This document shows positions 17,517 to 27,189 of a DNA stretch of 64,000 nt, one piece after another. Origin of the DNA: Lytechinus variegatus. Taxonomy: Eukaryota > Echinodermata > Echinoidea > Temnopleuroida > Toxopneustidae. The DNA lies in NCBI RefSeq assembly GCF_018143015.1, contig NC_054753.1:33455292-33519291 (forward strand). The letters are read 5' to 3'. The translations under genes and the position numbers were made by a program. A model generated the notes under the pieces. That model was not told the DNA's origin. It saw only the letters and a list, made by a program, of their open reading frames with translations, and did not search any database. The stretch's first letter is position 1; every line of letters begins with the position of its first letter.

Positions 17517-19784
17517 ATGAATCATAATATTCATGGATTTATTCGACATGAGTATGGACATTCACGTCTAAAGCTTGTCAGGGAATATGAGAAGACGGCC
17601 AAAAAGATCGCGAACTACCGCAACCACCTCCGATTCAATCTTCGTTGCCTACATAACGACATCACTCCAAATAGCGTGAGACTCAAGAGCAACGTCAAGG
17701 GACATAAAGCAGCGAATATACTAAAAAACACGCAAAGGAAATTGCTCAACGAGCGGATAAGGCAAACTAACTTCACAATCGAGAAACTCTCCCGAACTTT
17801 CCAGGAACAAGCTACATTGATTTCTCAAACGTTCCCGGAAAAACTGGCTGAAGAAATCAATGAACACACGACGCGTGCGCAGTTAGTGGAACACCACAAA
17901 ACCAAGGAACGCCATCTTGGGAAGTTTTCTGCATTACGCGACCGGCAAAATCAAACACGTGCAGATTTGGACAATAATTGGAGAAATACTAGGAATAATC
18001 AGGAATCTTCTGGTTGGGTGAGGAATTTATCCTCGAGAGAACTTACGGACAAGGAAGTGTCGGTGTTATCGAAGGGACTGAATTTTGCTGTCACACCACA
18101 ACGGTTACCGATAACTGAGATTATCACCGCCACTGAGTCGGCTATTCACAAAGCCAGGTTAGATACTGCTCAGGCGGAGGAACTCCGACACACCGTAAGC
18201 GCCGCTGTCAAGCACGCCAAGCTCCCCGCGGCGAACATCACAGCGGAGGAGAATTCAGCGATAGAGGAATTGAATAAAAATACTGACATCGCCATTGTTC
18301 CAGCGGACAAAGGAAGATGTGTAGTAGTGCTCGACAAAAGTGATTACGAGGATAAATGCCTGACATTGTTGAAGGACAAAAACACCTATCGCCAGATTAA
18401 TTACAATCCAACGAACGGCTATAGGAAGAAGACTTGTGCCCTCATCAATTCTTTTCATGCTAACGGTGACATTAGTGAAGAACTGAAAAGACACCTCACC
18501 CCGGCCACGGAACCGACGGTACCAGCGTTTTATGGTCTCCCGAAGATCCATAAACCAGCTCCGATTCCAGTAAGACCTATTGTGAGTAGTATTGACTCGG
18601 TAACCTACAATTTGGCTAAATTTGTTGCACGAATTCTGAGTCCGTTGGTGGGTAACACTATACACCACATCCAGAACACAGATAACTTTGTCGAAGAACT
18701 TAAAACGGTCAAATTAGATGAGAATGAAACAATTGTATCATTTGACGTGAGTGCCTTGTTTACTTCCATCCCGGTTGTCGACGCAATCACGGTAGTCCGT
18801 CAATGTTTGATTGACAATGACAGCTGGAAAGACCGAACTAAGTTGAACATTGATCAGATTGTGGAGGCGGTTTCTACTTGTTTACATACTACTTATTTCT
18901 CGTTTAAAGGAGTACATTATATACAGAAACATGGATGTGCCATGGGTTCTCCTGTCTCGCCCATAGTTGCTAACCTGTATATGCAAGACTTCGAACAGAA
19001 GGCAATTTCGAGCTACCCAGGCAGAAAACCTAGAACTTGGTTGAGATACGTGGATGACACCTTCGTTATCATCCACAAGTCAGAGTTGCACGACTTCTTC
19101 AAACACATCAACAACCAAGACGTGAATATCAAGTTCACACAGGAAGCCTGTAAGGACAACAAACTTGCGTTCCTTGACTGCGAAGTACAAATAGTGGAAG
19201 GAGGCAGTTTGGATTTCCGAGTATATAGGAAACCGACTCATACCAACCAGTACTTACACTTCAACTCTCACCACCCCCTGGTGCATAAACTCTCGGTGAT
19301 AAGGACGCTGTTCCATCGAGCGGACAGTGTTGTGAGTAAACCGGAGGACAACTCGGCTGAAAAGAAAATCATTACGAACTCTCTTGGAAAGTGCGGATAT
19401 CCCAGCTGGGCGTTCCAGAAAGCCACACGTCCGAAGCAACCTCGACCTGTAAGACCTTCGGAAGAACAGTCGAATACTCCGGATAACCAGTCTGACGCTG
19501 CGACAGCCCAACCTCGCCGGAATAGGACCCTTGTTACTATTCCCTACGTTGCGGGTCTATCAGAAAGGATCAGTCGCACTTTTGGTAGGTTCGGAATCTC
19601 CACCTCACATAAGCCGCATAGAACACTGAGACAGCTGCTTGTGCACGTGAAAGACCAACCGGTCAAGGATAAGAAGCGAAACGTGGTGTATGGTATTAGA
19701 TGTGAACAAAGGGAATGTCAGGATTCCTACATCGGTGAAACTCAACAATCACTGCATGAGAGCACGGATGTACCAACACCGTAA
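17517..19784 (+). CDS. PLE1 reverse transcriptase with start of GIY-YIG domain
   Basis: 755 codons. The N-terminal ~250 residues are basic and partly helical, as in other Penelope proteins. The reverse transcriptase follows: IVPADKGRCVVVLD (about residue 260), YGLPKIHKP (about 340), VSFDVSALFTSIPV, GCAMGSPVSPIVANLY, catalytic YVDD at about 510-513, then LDCEV and YRKPTHTNQYLHF. This RT type is related to telomerase. Near the end the GIY-YIG endonuclease motif appears (VVYGIRC...SYIGET). The rest of that domain (MYQHR through the last SRLSRD) continues in another frame to 20037, so this copy appears to carry one frame change; the 5' copy has the same arrangement. The TTG/GTG-rich start is uncertain; I use the first ATG after the pseudo-LTR. 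Confidence 0.88.
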   Translation: MNHNIHGFIRHEYGHSRLKLVREYEKTAKKIANYRNHLRFNLRCLHNDITPNSVRLKSNVKGHKAANILKNTQRKLLNERIRQTNFTIEKLSRTFQEQATLISQTFPEKLAEEINEHTTRAQLVEHHKTKERHLGKFSALRDRQNQTRADLDNNWRNTRNNQESSGWVRNLSSRELTDKEVSVLSKGLNFAVTPQRLPITEIITATESAIHKARLDTAQAEELRHTVSAAVKHAKLPAANITAEENSAIEELNKNTDIAIVPADKGRCVVVLDKSDYEDKCLTLLKDKNTYRQINYNPTNGYRKKTCALINSFHANGDISEELKRHLTPATEPTVPAFYGLPKIHKPAPIPVRPIVSSIDSVTYNLAKFVARILSPLVGNTIHHIQNTDNFVEELKTVKLDENETIVSFDVSALFTSIPVVDAITVVRQCLIDNDSWKDRTKLNIDQIVEAVSTCLHTTYFSFKGVHYIQKHGCAMGSPVSPIVANLYMQDFEQKAISSYPGRKPRTWLRYVDDTFVIIHKSELHDFFKHINNQDVNIKFTQEACKDNKLAFLDCEVQIVEGGSLDFRVYRKPTHTNQYLHFNSHHPLVHKLSVIRTLFHRADSVVSKPEDNSAEKKIITNSLGKCGYPSWAFQKATRPKQPRPVRPSEEQSNTPDNQSDAATAQPRRNRTLVTIPYVAGLSERISRTFGRFGISTSHKPHRTLRQLLVHVKDQPVKDKKRNVVYGIRCEQRECQDSYIGETQQSLHESTDVPTP

Positions 19785-20037
19785 ATCTACTGGTCTCGCA
19801 GCCATTCCTGAATCGGCGGTTTTCACCCACTTGAACGCGACGGGACACACCTTCAACAACAAGGACGTGGTGATCCTGGACAAAGAAAGCAGGTGGTTCG
19901 AGAGAGGAGTAAAAGAAGCTATTTGGGAAAGAGTGGAGAAGCCAACATTGAATCGGAGAGGTGGTTTGCGGTTCCAGCTGTCACACGCCTGGGACCGAAT
20001 CTTACAGGAAGTTCAAAGCCGTCTCTCACGGGATTAA
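19690..20037 (+). CDS. PLE1 GIY-YIG C-terminal part in a second frame
   Basis: This frame encodes the downstream half of the GIY-YIG nuclease domain: MYQHRKST, FTHLNATGHTFNNKDVVILD, then FERGVKEAIWERVEKPTLNR, where the conserved glutamate (KEAIWE) is part of the family pattern. It is offset from the main frame of PLE1. It is either a broken copy or relies on frameshifting or splicing. The real part begins near the R-M-Y-Q-H-R motif, so the ATG used for the start coordinate is arbitrary. Confidence 0.65.
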   Translation: MVLDVNKGNVRIPTSVKLNNHCMRARMYQHRKSTGLAAIPESAVFTHLNATGHTFNNKDVVILDKESRWFERGVKEAIWERVEKPTLNRRGGLRFQLSHAWDRILQEVQSRLSRD

Positions 20038-20124
20038 CTTCCGCCCCTGGGGAACCAAGTGACGCTACGGTCGGCTGACTCTGGCGCGAAGTCACTTGGA
20101 AAGACGTGATTGGCGTTCATTCGC

Positions 20125-20164
20125 CTGATGAAGCCAACAGCGGTTGGTGAAACGTCGCGACGAC
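20125..20164 (+). ncRNA. Hammerhead-like hairpin motif, 3' copy
   Basis: Identical to the motif at 17394-17433: CTGATGA, 5-bp stem, GAAA, short palindrome. The same reservations apply. Confidence 0.45.
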
Positions 20165-20235
20165 AGAGAATTGTAAGTTAATACTTTCAATTTTCAACAA
20201 ATTCCAGTAGATGATTCAATTTTTGACTGTTAGTA

Positions 20236-20620
20236 GTCTTGATAGTATACTGTTTTTCTTTTCTTTATTTCAAGAATGTTAACAAGACATCTGAAGAACC
20301 AGTTTATTTTTCTTCCTTGAATTTTCCATAAGTCCCTTTGAAATGGAATGGAAGCAATGTAATAGTACTTCATATATTAGTGAACAGAAGGAGATAGATA
20401 ATTTGCCAATATAATTACGCATGTAAATATAAACTTTATCTCATTTATGATATTGCATATATAAATGAATTGTACTACAGTGTAAAGTATAACTACAAAT
20501 TTCATTCTTATGGTGTAGAGGCTTTCTTAGAATTATTTAGAGAAGAGTTATACAGATAAATTTCACCATCTTTAATTTTAGATTCAGTAAACGATTGCTA
20601 TTTGACTCATATACTCAAGT
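20236..20620 (+). repeat. TRIM 3'-flank segment D2
   Basis: Paralogous to 61070-61440 after TRIM copy 2: both share GTCTTGA.AATATACT, AAGACATCTGAAGAA, CTTGAATTT.CATAAGTC, one minisatellite-like unit, AACTTTATCTCATTTAT, GAGGCTTTCT, and TACAGATA.ATTTC/TATCA. PLE1 inserted at its left edge. Confidence 0.75.
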
Positions 20621-21389
20621 TTATAGTGCCCGGTGTTCTCTCTCTACATTCAAGTATGTAACCACGATCGCTTCTGATCCCCGGATTTGACACCCATTAA
20701 AACTGCTAAATTTTAACAGTTTTAAAAGAATATTTCTGCATTCGTTATCCCGAATTTTCACCTAACAAATTGGTGTGAAAAATTACAAAACTAAACCACC
20801 CCTTATTTCGAAATTCAAAATGGAAGTTTAATCAGGTAAAATTAGATGATTTTAATCATTGGTCTGGAAAATAAAAATAACAACTAGCTTTTTTATTACA
20901 AGCCCCAAACGACGAAATTCTGTTCGATTTTCATCATGATTTTAGGATCATGAAAACAGCCTTTAAAAAATAAGTTGTAAAAATATAAAAATCATTTTAC
21001 GCAATAATTCAAGAGACTAAGGTATTACCTTAAACGTAGAGGGACAAAATCTGGTTGATCTATGGTTATTTTCCTTTGATAACATTTCAAATTTACTTTG
21101 AATTTAATGAATTGAAATTATTAGAACGTCACTGGCATTCGCCAATACTTTGTTCAAGACAAGAAGTACAAAATAATACAAAACAAATATACAGTTCAAG
21201 GAATATAAGCAGATAAACAAAAACAAATTAGAATTTCGTCAAAAAGAGAAACAACTTATATCTCTACTTATAAATAGTAGGGGCCTTTTGACATAAATAA
21301 TAGAAGGGATTAAATTTTGAATATAATGTATAAATGATCTTTTCTTGTGTAAATATCACGATTTAATTATAATAATACGCAACATTGAT
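20621..21389. other. AT-rich non-coding stretch
   Basis: No gene or recognisable element seen. Confidence 0.5.
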
Positions 21390-21646
21390 ATAGCGCTGAA
21401 TACAAATGCTGCTAAGCGCTGCATATACTATTACCAACTGAAGGCTGTAGCACGGCTACCCTGATCGGGCGCATTGAGCATTCAAGGAATTCCTTCCTAC
21501 CGGGTACCCATTTACTACACCTGGGTCGAAAGTAGCAAATGTAAAAAAACGCCTTGCCATAGGACGCTAGTGCTGTAGTGGGAGTTGAACCCCGAACCTT
21601 GTGGTTCACAGTCTGGAGACTTCTCCACTGAGCCACAACACCTCTA
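21390..21646 (-). mobile_element. tRNA-derived SINE
   Basis: On the minus strand, a tRNA-like head has an A box TGGCTCAGTGG (21625-21635) and a B box GGTTCAACTCC (21581-21591) at tRNA-like spacing. It is followed by a body with GAAGGAATTCCTTG and a tail with GCGCTTAGCAGCATTTG and AGCGCTATATC, an ending typical of SINEs that borrow LINE 3' ends. Such heads are transcribed by RNA polymerase III. It is not a functional tRNA: the acceptor stem is not maintained. Confidence 0.8.
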
Positions 21647-21750
21647 CATATATTTGATATAATATATTTATATTTTAGAAATGCATGTTATCGAGTTACT
21701 GCTCTCTTTGAGGTTAGTCTCTGACATTTTCTTGTGTATAGTTATGGCCT

Positions 21751-23583
21751 ATGTTTAGAACGACTCTGTTTATCCAAGGGGAAAGAGTATTTCAACAACA
21801 AATTTATTACAAAACTCATAGTTTTATAATTTCGATCTCACTATCTGACTATGCACTCCTTGATTATGACCCCACTTGTAATTTCTCCCTACAGATCCAA
21901 TCGACACTGAATGATATGAAAGAACACGAGCATCTATCTGAGAAGGCCCACAAATTTCTCTCCCCTACTAATGCTAAACCTGCCCGCTTCTATCTCCTCC
22001 CCAAGATCCATAAACCTGGCAACCCTGGTCGACCCATCCTCTCAGGCAATGGTTCCCCAACAGAGAACGTCTCCCTTTTTGTTGATTACCACATTAAACC
22101 CCTTGTCTCACGTGCACCCTCTTACATCCACGACACCATAGACTTTCTCAGGAAACTCAATGACATCAAGGACCAGATACCCGAGACTGCGATCATTGGC
22201 ATTTTGGACGTTTCTCCACTGTACACCAATATCCCCCACGATGAAGGTATCCAAGCATCATGTGAAGCCTTGGCCGCCAGTGGCCATTCCAGTCCCCCCA
22301 TATCCAATATCAAATCTCTGATGTCTCATGTACTAACAAAAAACAACTTCACTTTCATGGACCAGCACTATCTACAGATATTCGGCACAGCAACGGGCAC
22401 CCGGATGGCTCCTTCATTCGCCTGTCTCTTCATGACCAAGCTGGAACAGCAGATGTTAGATTCCGCCCCCTGTCGCCCATGGATTTGGTGGCGTTACATA
22501 GACGACATTTTCTTCATCTGGACCAGGGAGGAAGATAGCCTCCACACATTCATTGACCACATCAATTCCTTCCACAGGACCATCAAATTCACTTCTGATT
22601 TCTCCCAACAGGAAACCCACTTCCTTGATGTCACAGTCCAGAAAAAGCCTAACGGTATCACCACTACCCTGTACACTAAACCCACAGATACCCACCAGTA
22701 CCTCCACTCATCCAGCTGCCACCCCCGTCACTGCAAAACCGGCATCGCTTACAGTCAAGCCCTCAGACTTCGCCGTATCTGCTCCGAGGACCCTGATTTT
22801 TCCTTCCATACCAGGAATTTGCAGAAACATCTCTGTGCCAGAGGCCACGGGGCCAGGGCAGTCCAACTGGCAATCAACAAAGTTCGTTCTCTCCCTAGAT
22901 CTGAAGTTCTCAAACCTAAAAGTGACAAGAAGACTACCGACAGAATACCACTTGTGACCACCTTCCATCCCAATCTACCCCCTCTCCGCAAAATCCTGTT
23001 TGATAACCACCACATTTTACACACTTCTGATCGTCTCCAACAGGCCGTTCCCGATACTCCCATTCTAGCATACCGACGCCCACCGAATCTCAGGGACCTC
23101 ATTGTTCGTGCTGAATTGCCCTCCCTCACTAACCATTCTTCTCCCATACAGCATGGCACCTTCAAATGCACCAGCAACAGGTGTATTATATGTGAAATAC
23201 ACATTCACGAGGGCGACACTCTCACCAGCAACTCTACCAGCCTTTCTCACCGAACCAAGGGCAACATCACTTGCACTACCACTAATGTTGTATATCTCAT
23301 CACTTGCAGAGTTTGTAGGGTACAATACGTAGGGGAAACCAAGACCACACTCAAGAAACGATTCTACGGGCACAGATCCACCGTCAACACAGCAAAGCTG
23401 GACACTCCAGTTGGCCGCCATTTTAACCTTCCCACCCACTCCATCACTGACATGATGCTACAGGGCATCGAATCTTTAGGTACCCGTCCTGACTCAGTCC
23501 GTACTAGCAGAGAGAAGTTCTGGATGAGACGACTTCGCACCATCCAACCTCATGGCCTGAACATCCAAGAGGGGAACGACTGA
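21751..23583 (+). CDS. PLE2 reverse transcriptase with GIY-YIG endonuclease
   Basis: 610 residues, with no stop in this span. The reverse transcriptase has RFYLLPKIHKPGNPGRPI (about residues 75-92), IGILDVSPLYTNIPH, the GTATGTRMAPSFACLF motif, catalytic YIDD at 249-252, and HFLDVTV and YTKPTDTHQYLH. After a linker there is a cysteine cluster (FKCTSNRCIICE), then the GIY-YIG nuclease from about residue 512: VVYLITC...YVGET...LKKRFYGHR...PVGRHFN...REKFWMRRLRTIQPHGLN. The nuclease is thought to nick the target DNA that primes reverse transcription. The start is not a true start; sequence before about residue 30 is probably unrelated flank or element 5' remnant. The uninterrupted frame suggests low age. 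Confidence 0.88.
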   Translation: MFRTTLFIQGERVFQQQIYYKTHSFIISISLSDYALLDYDPTCNFSLQIQSTLNDMKEHEHLSEKAHKFLSPTNAKPARFYLLPKIHKPGNPGRPILSGNGSPTENVSLFVDYHIKPLVSRAPSYIHDTIDFLRKLNDIKDQIPETAIIGILDVSPLYTNIPHDEGIQASCEALAASGHSSPPISNIKSLMSHVLTKNNFTFMDQHYLQIFGTATGTRMAPSFACLFMTKLEQQMLDSAPCRPWIWWRYIDDIFFIWTREEDSLHTFIDHINSFHRTIKFTSDFSQQETHFLDVTVQKKPNGITTTLYTKPTDTHQYLHSSSCHPRHCKTGIAYSQALRLRRICSEDPDFSFHTRNLQKHLCARGHGARAVQLAINKVRSLPRSEVLKPKSDKKTTDRIPLVTTFHPNLPPLRKILFDNHHILHTSDRLQQAVPDTPILAYRRPPNLRDLIVRAELPSLTNHSSPIQHGTFKCTSNRCIICEIHIHEGDTLTSNSTSLSHRTKGNITCTTTNVVYLITCRVCRVQYVGETKTTLKKRFYGHRSTVNTAKLDTPVGRHFNLPTHSITDMMLQGIESLGTRPDSVRTSREKFWMRRLRTIQPHGLNIQEGND

Positions 23584-23748
23584 TTAATCCTTCTTATCCA
23601 CTTTCCATTTGTATACACATATATTTTTTTCCCTCAGCTCTTTTAGTTTAGTTACATTTAAGTTTCTGCCTCTACTTTCCTCCCATATCTCGTACAAGCT
23701 CAGCTCCTATTTTTCCTCCCTTATTCAGGCAATATAACATTCATTTTA

Positions 23749-23749
<1 letters not shown>

Positions 23750-23828
<79 letters not shown>
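23750..23828. repeat. (TA)n microsatellite
   Basis: Almost pure alternating TA over about 75 bases inside the 3' region of PLE2. Confidence 0.95.
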
Positions 23829-23829
<1 letters not shown>

Positions 23830-24560
23830 TTTTTTTTCTCTCTCTCCCTTCACCTCTTAGATTTACCACTTATTTATTTTGATTTTTTTCATGGTTACTA
23901 TGTTTAGTTTCTTTATTTGCTTTTACCCTTTTGGGCAATTTGCTTCCCTTCCATATATACAGGTTGTTGTTTTTTTCTACTATAAAGTCTTCTGTTTTTT
24001 CCCCTCACACCCAGCGGATTCCAATATCAGTTACCCCAATTGTATATATACTATTTTTTCATTTTTAATATATTTATATACTTTTATACTTACAGATTTA
24101 TTTTATCACCTACTTTCTTCTCTTAGTTAGTTTAATGCTCTATCATATATACTTGTGTCTTTTGCACATTATCAGTTGTTCCCTTCTCTTTCCCTTTATT
24201 CCCCACTCTTATGCACAAGCTTATTATGCCTTTCTTTGTTACCTGTTTGACCCACCTCTCACTAATTCTCTTCTTTTTCAGATCTTCCTCATACCCGCTA
24301 TCACTGTTTTGTTCCAGATCCTGTTTGATGTTGCCTGCCTCATTATCTTAATCCCTCTTGGCTTGAGGTCTTTCTTTGGCCTTACTCCACTAACTTCCCT
24401 TTGTGTCTGCCTACTCCTTTTCTTTCATCCCCTTCATTAACCTGATTGGTCATCTCTTCTCACTAATGCCCCTTTTGTCTCCTTGTTCCAGTGTTGCTGT
24501 TGTATGTCTGTGGTCTATATTATGGTTGTTCCACCTTATATGTTTGTCATTTTGCCTCCA

Positions 24561-24586
24561 AAGAAGATTCTGCTAGGATCGAAAGC
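24561..24586 (+). ncRNA. Hairpin motif at PLE2 tail
   Basis: AAGAA, then stem GATTC/GGATC (one G-T pair) with loop TGCTA, then GAAAGC. This has the same layout as the PLE1 motif (GAAG, 5-bp stem, GAAA) but lacks the CTGATGA half of a hammerhead core. It may be a decayed or alternative version of the structure found in PLE tails. Confidence 0.4.
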
Positions 24587-24600
24587 TTAGGCCCCTTTTA

Positions 24601-25640
24601 ACTCGATCTCTTTTATAATTTCGGTAAGATTTGAATTATTTTATAATATACGTTTCCTGACGCCGTGAATGCATCACTATTAGTGACTATGCGTAGCTAC
24701 ATGTATGAGATGAATTTATTTTGAATGTATAACCAGTGACATCAGGGCCCAGGAACACAAATTTGAAAGAACAATTCTGATTGGTTCCTATTCAGTCTAG
24801 TAAACAAAATACGCATGCAACGACGATCTTGACAGGCTATTTCATTTAGCGATTAATCGCTTACATTTGTGATATCTCGCCTAGTTAGTTCAATTAAACG
24901 TGAAAAAAAGAGCAAATGGGCGTCATGTTTGAAATGTACATCTGGGGCCTGCTGCACGAACCTTAACAAACATCTTAGATGACTATCTCTACGATTGATT
25001 GAATTGACTACAAAGTACAATTTAATCATGAATACCAAGCGTGCGATCATCGCTAACCTCTGTGTTACGGGACCATTGTAGACTTATATATTGTATTAAT
25101 GGGAATGGTATAGGCATCGTTTACTACTAACTATACAGTATGAAAATAAAGAAAAATGTATGATTTCTTAATATGGTGGCTATAGAATAAATATCTTGTT
25201 TTATACTTAAATCAAGAATCACCATTACAGATGAAAGGGGCCCAATTATTTTAATACATTATACATAGGCTACATTTTGATATTCGATTGTTTTATTATC
25301 TTAGGCCTTATATGTCTATATTAAAATGCATTGAGCAAAGCAAAAGAGAAAACAAAACGGATATCTGATTATTTTATGAGATATATAAATGATGAAGATA
25401 GAAAACGAGGGAAAATAATTCCGAGATGACAATCTAGAGTTTGCTATCTAAAAACTACCAAGGTATATTTGATTAAAATCGAAGTATATCGAGCATATAG
25501 CTATTCTTCCTTTTGAATTGAATCTATGGATTTCTCTTTTCATTAAATTGTAAATATGAAAACATTGAATCAAAATTTGATCATATTGAATACTAACTAC
25601 ATAGAGCGCTTGAAAAACGATGAGAGGGTGGGGGAGGGGG
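24601..25640. other. Non-coding stretch
   Basis: No gene or element recognised. Confidence 0.5.
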
Positions 25641-25935
25641 TACACTGTTAAAAAACCCTGTATTTACAGAAAAAGAAGATTTTGCAGAAAGCAATAACAG
25701 AATCATTCTGTTAATTCATAAAACAGGATTTTTTTCTGCAATTTAACAGAACAGGTCTGTTTAAAAAGGGAAAAAGGGTGTTTTATTTAATTAAATTTTA
25801 AGGTTACAAATACCAATTTCCTGTTATTATACATGATGTAATGTAATATTACGCAATCTGGTAAGATTACAGTTGTTCTCGAGACTCTGCTGCAAGAACT
25901 TCTTTTATTTTAAGGATAAATTTTCTAACTGTGTT
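25641..25935. mobile_element. MITE with TACACTGTTA termini, copy 1
   Basis: About 295 bp. The left end TACACTGTTAAAAAA and right end TTTCTAACTGTGTTA are inverted repeats. The interior matches 41062-41326 in reverse orientation (shared words AAACAGGA, AAAAGGGTGTTTTAT, CAATTTCCTG, TTACGCAATCTGGTAAGATTA). TA at both edges would fit a TA target duplication of mariner type, but no transposase is present. Confidence 0.75.
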
Positions 25936-26918
25936 ATCGGTGAGAGAGAGAGAGAGAGGGGGGGGGGGTGCTGAAAGAAAGGGAGAAAAGGGAGAAAGAA
26001 TTAAAGAAAGAAACAAAGATGGATAGAAAGAAAAATGTAAATAAAATATAGGGGGAAAGATGAAAAGAAGAGTAGGAAAGAAACAAGAAAACAATAATAT
26101 CAGTTTATCGAAATAATTTACAGGAAAGTAAGACTGGTTTCAAAATTGTGTATGATGGCTCTGTTTTAACTTCTTGAACTGCGGCATTACTTCTGGTACA
26201 CTAAATAGAAGGTTTGATTGAGAGTGTAGTCTGCTGGGCAAACCCTTCACTCGAAATAAGGGTCTGAATGTGCAGCCTACTCATGCCTTGTGTACAGAAG
26301 GCTCTCTCGCTCAAGAACAAAAAGATAAACAACAACGACAGCAACAATAACAATAACAACAAGAAGAGAATGGAACGAAGAGAGAAAAAGGAGGAAAAGG
26401 AGATAGACAAATCGGTTAAAAAGTCCAATCATAAAATATGTAAAATAATATTACCTGGCAGGGAAAGAACATAGTCTACTAAATCAACCGTATAACATAA
26501 TTTGCATCTTCTGTATGACACTCGAGTGAATGATGTTCTTTCAAAAAATTCAATTCCATTTTAGTCATTGGGAAGAGAATTCCAATGTTTTATAGCATTG
26601 AAATAAAAAGAGTAGTTAATACTATGTACTCTTTCCGGTAAATGTCCGAGAGATGTTTTATATATTTACTTCAAAACTTAATATTTTAAGCTCAATATAA
26701 GTCTATTGAGCAAGGTATGTCTCTCATAGATTAGGCAATGCGAGCACAAAGCATGAGCGAACATAGTGACATGAAAATCACCCCCTCATCTTATTTAATT
26801 CACTCGTCTTTCTCCTCTTGTTTTTCCTCTTAATTTTCTCTTCTCTTTTCCCTTCTTGTTCTTGTCCCTCTCTTTCCACTTTTTCTTTTTTGCTCGTTCC
26901 AAAAATCAAATGCCCCCC
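25936..26918. other. Low-complexity non-coding stretch
   Basis: Contains GA-rich runs (25940-26090), AAC/AAT-rich runs (26325-26370) and a CT-rich run (26800-26890). No gene seen. Confidence 0.5.
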
Positions 26919-26923
26919 TGTTA

Positions 26924-27145
26924 CACCCACAAATGTAATAATCGCCCACAAATGTAATAACGCCCACAAATGTAATAACACTTTACCCACATATGTAATA
27001 ACGCCCACAAATGTAATAACACTTTACCCACAAATGTAATAATTTCACCCACAAATGTAATAATGCACTTTACCCACAAATGTAATAATTTTTGATCGCC
27101 CACAAATGTAATAATGACTTTACCCACAAATGTAATAAATTTGAA
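26924..27145 (+). repeat. Outer domain of X, left arm
   Basis: Ten copies of CCCACAAATGTAATAA separated by short spacers of two main types (CG, and CACTTTA). It is the inverted counterpart of 40796-40960. Confidence 0.92.
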
Positions 27146-27189
27146 GGGATTTTTGGCAAATCCGTTCTAAGCTAAAATCGTATAGTAAT

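Larger units (their letters stand above)
16815..20232 (+). mobile_element. Penelope-like element (PLE1) with duplicated and inverted 5' end
   Basis: A 3.4-kb retroelement. It consists of a 103-bp inverted piece (16815-16917, reverse complement of 19558-19660), a 584-bp direct copy of its own 3' end (16918-17501, matching 19649-20232 with a constant offset of 2731), a body encoding a Penelope-type reverse transcriptase, and the 3' end. Such partial tandem copies (pseudo-LTRs), often with a short inverted piece at the 5' edge, are typical of Penelope elements. It sits in the TRIM 3' flank, beside the minisatellite. The two 584-bp copies look nearly identical, so the insertion is fairly recent. 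Confidence 0.9.
19649..20232 (+). repeat. PLE1 pseudo-LTR, 3' copy
   Basis: The original of the 5' direct copy. It ends at ...TTTTTGACTGTTA, where the homology stops and TRIM 3'-flank sequence (TAGTCTTGATAGTATACTG) resumes. Confidence 0.9.
21751..24600 (+). mobile_element. Penelope-like element (PLE2), 5'-truncated
   Basis: A second PLE, of a different lineage from PLE1 (PLE2 has YIDD and a C-x4-C-x2-C finger between RT and nuclease). It holds one long reading frame, a T-rich 3' region with a TA microsatellite, and a terminal hairpin motif at 24561-24586. Homology to known PLE proteins starts only near residue 30, so the 5' end is missing and no pseudo-LTR is seen upstream. The 3' boundary is uncertain by tens of bases. 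Confidence 0.88.

Noticed and set aside
18255-19511. Several minus-strand frames of 60-137 residues inside PLE1
   Set aside because: All are antisense to the reverse transcriptase.
21581-21646. Functional tRNA gene
   Set aside because: A and B boxes are present but the acceptor stem does not pair properly, and the head continues into a SINE body.
26921-27127. Minus-strand frame with repeated YYICGR/LLHLWV as a repeat protein
   Set aside because: It is a translation of the outer-domain repeats of X; other frames are open too and the mirrored copy at 40807-40989 gives the same words.
26924-27145. CRISPR-like array
   Set aside because: Repeats are short, spacers are few-base variants of each other, the array has a mirrored partner, and the DNA is clearly animal.
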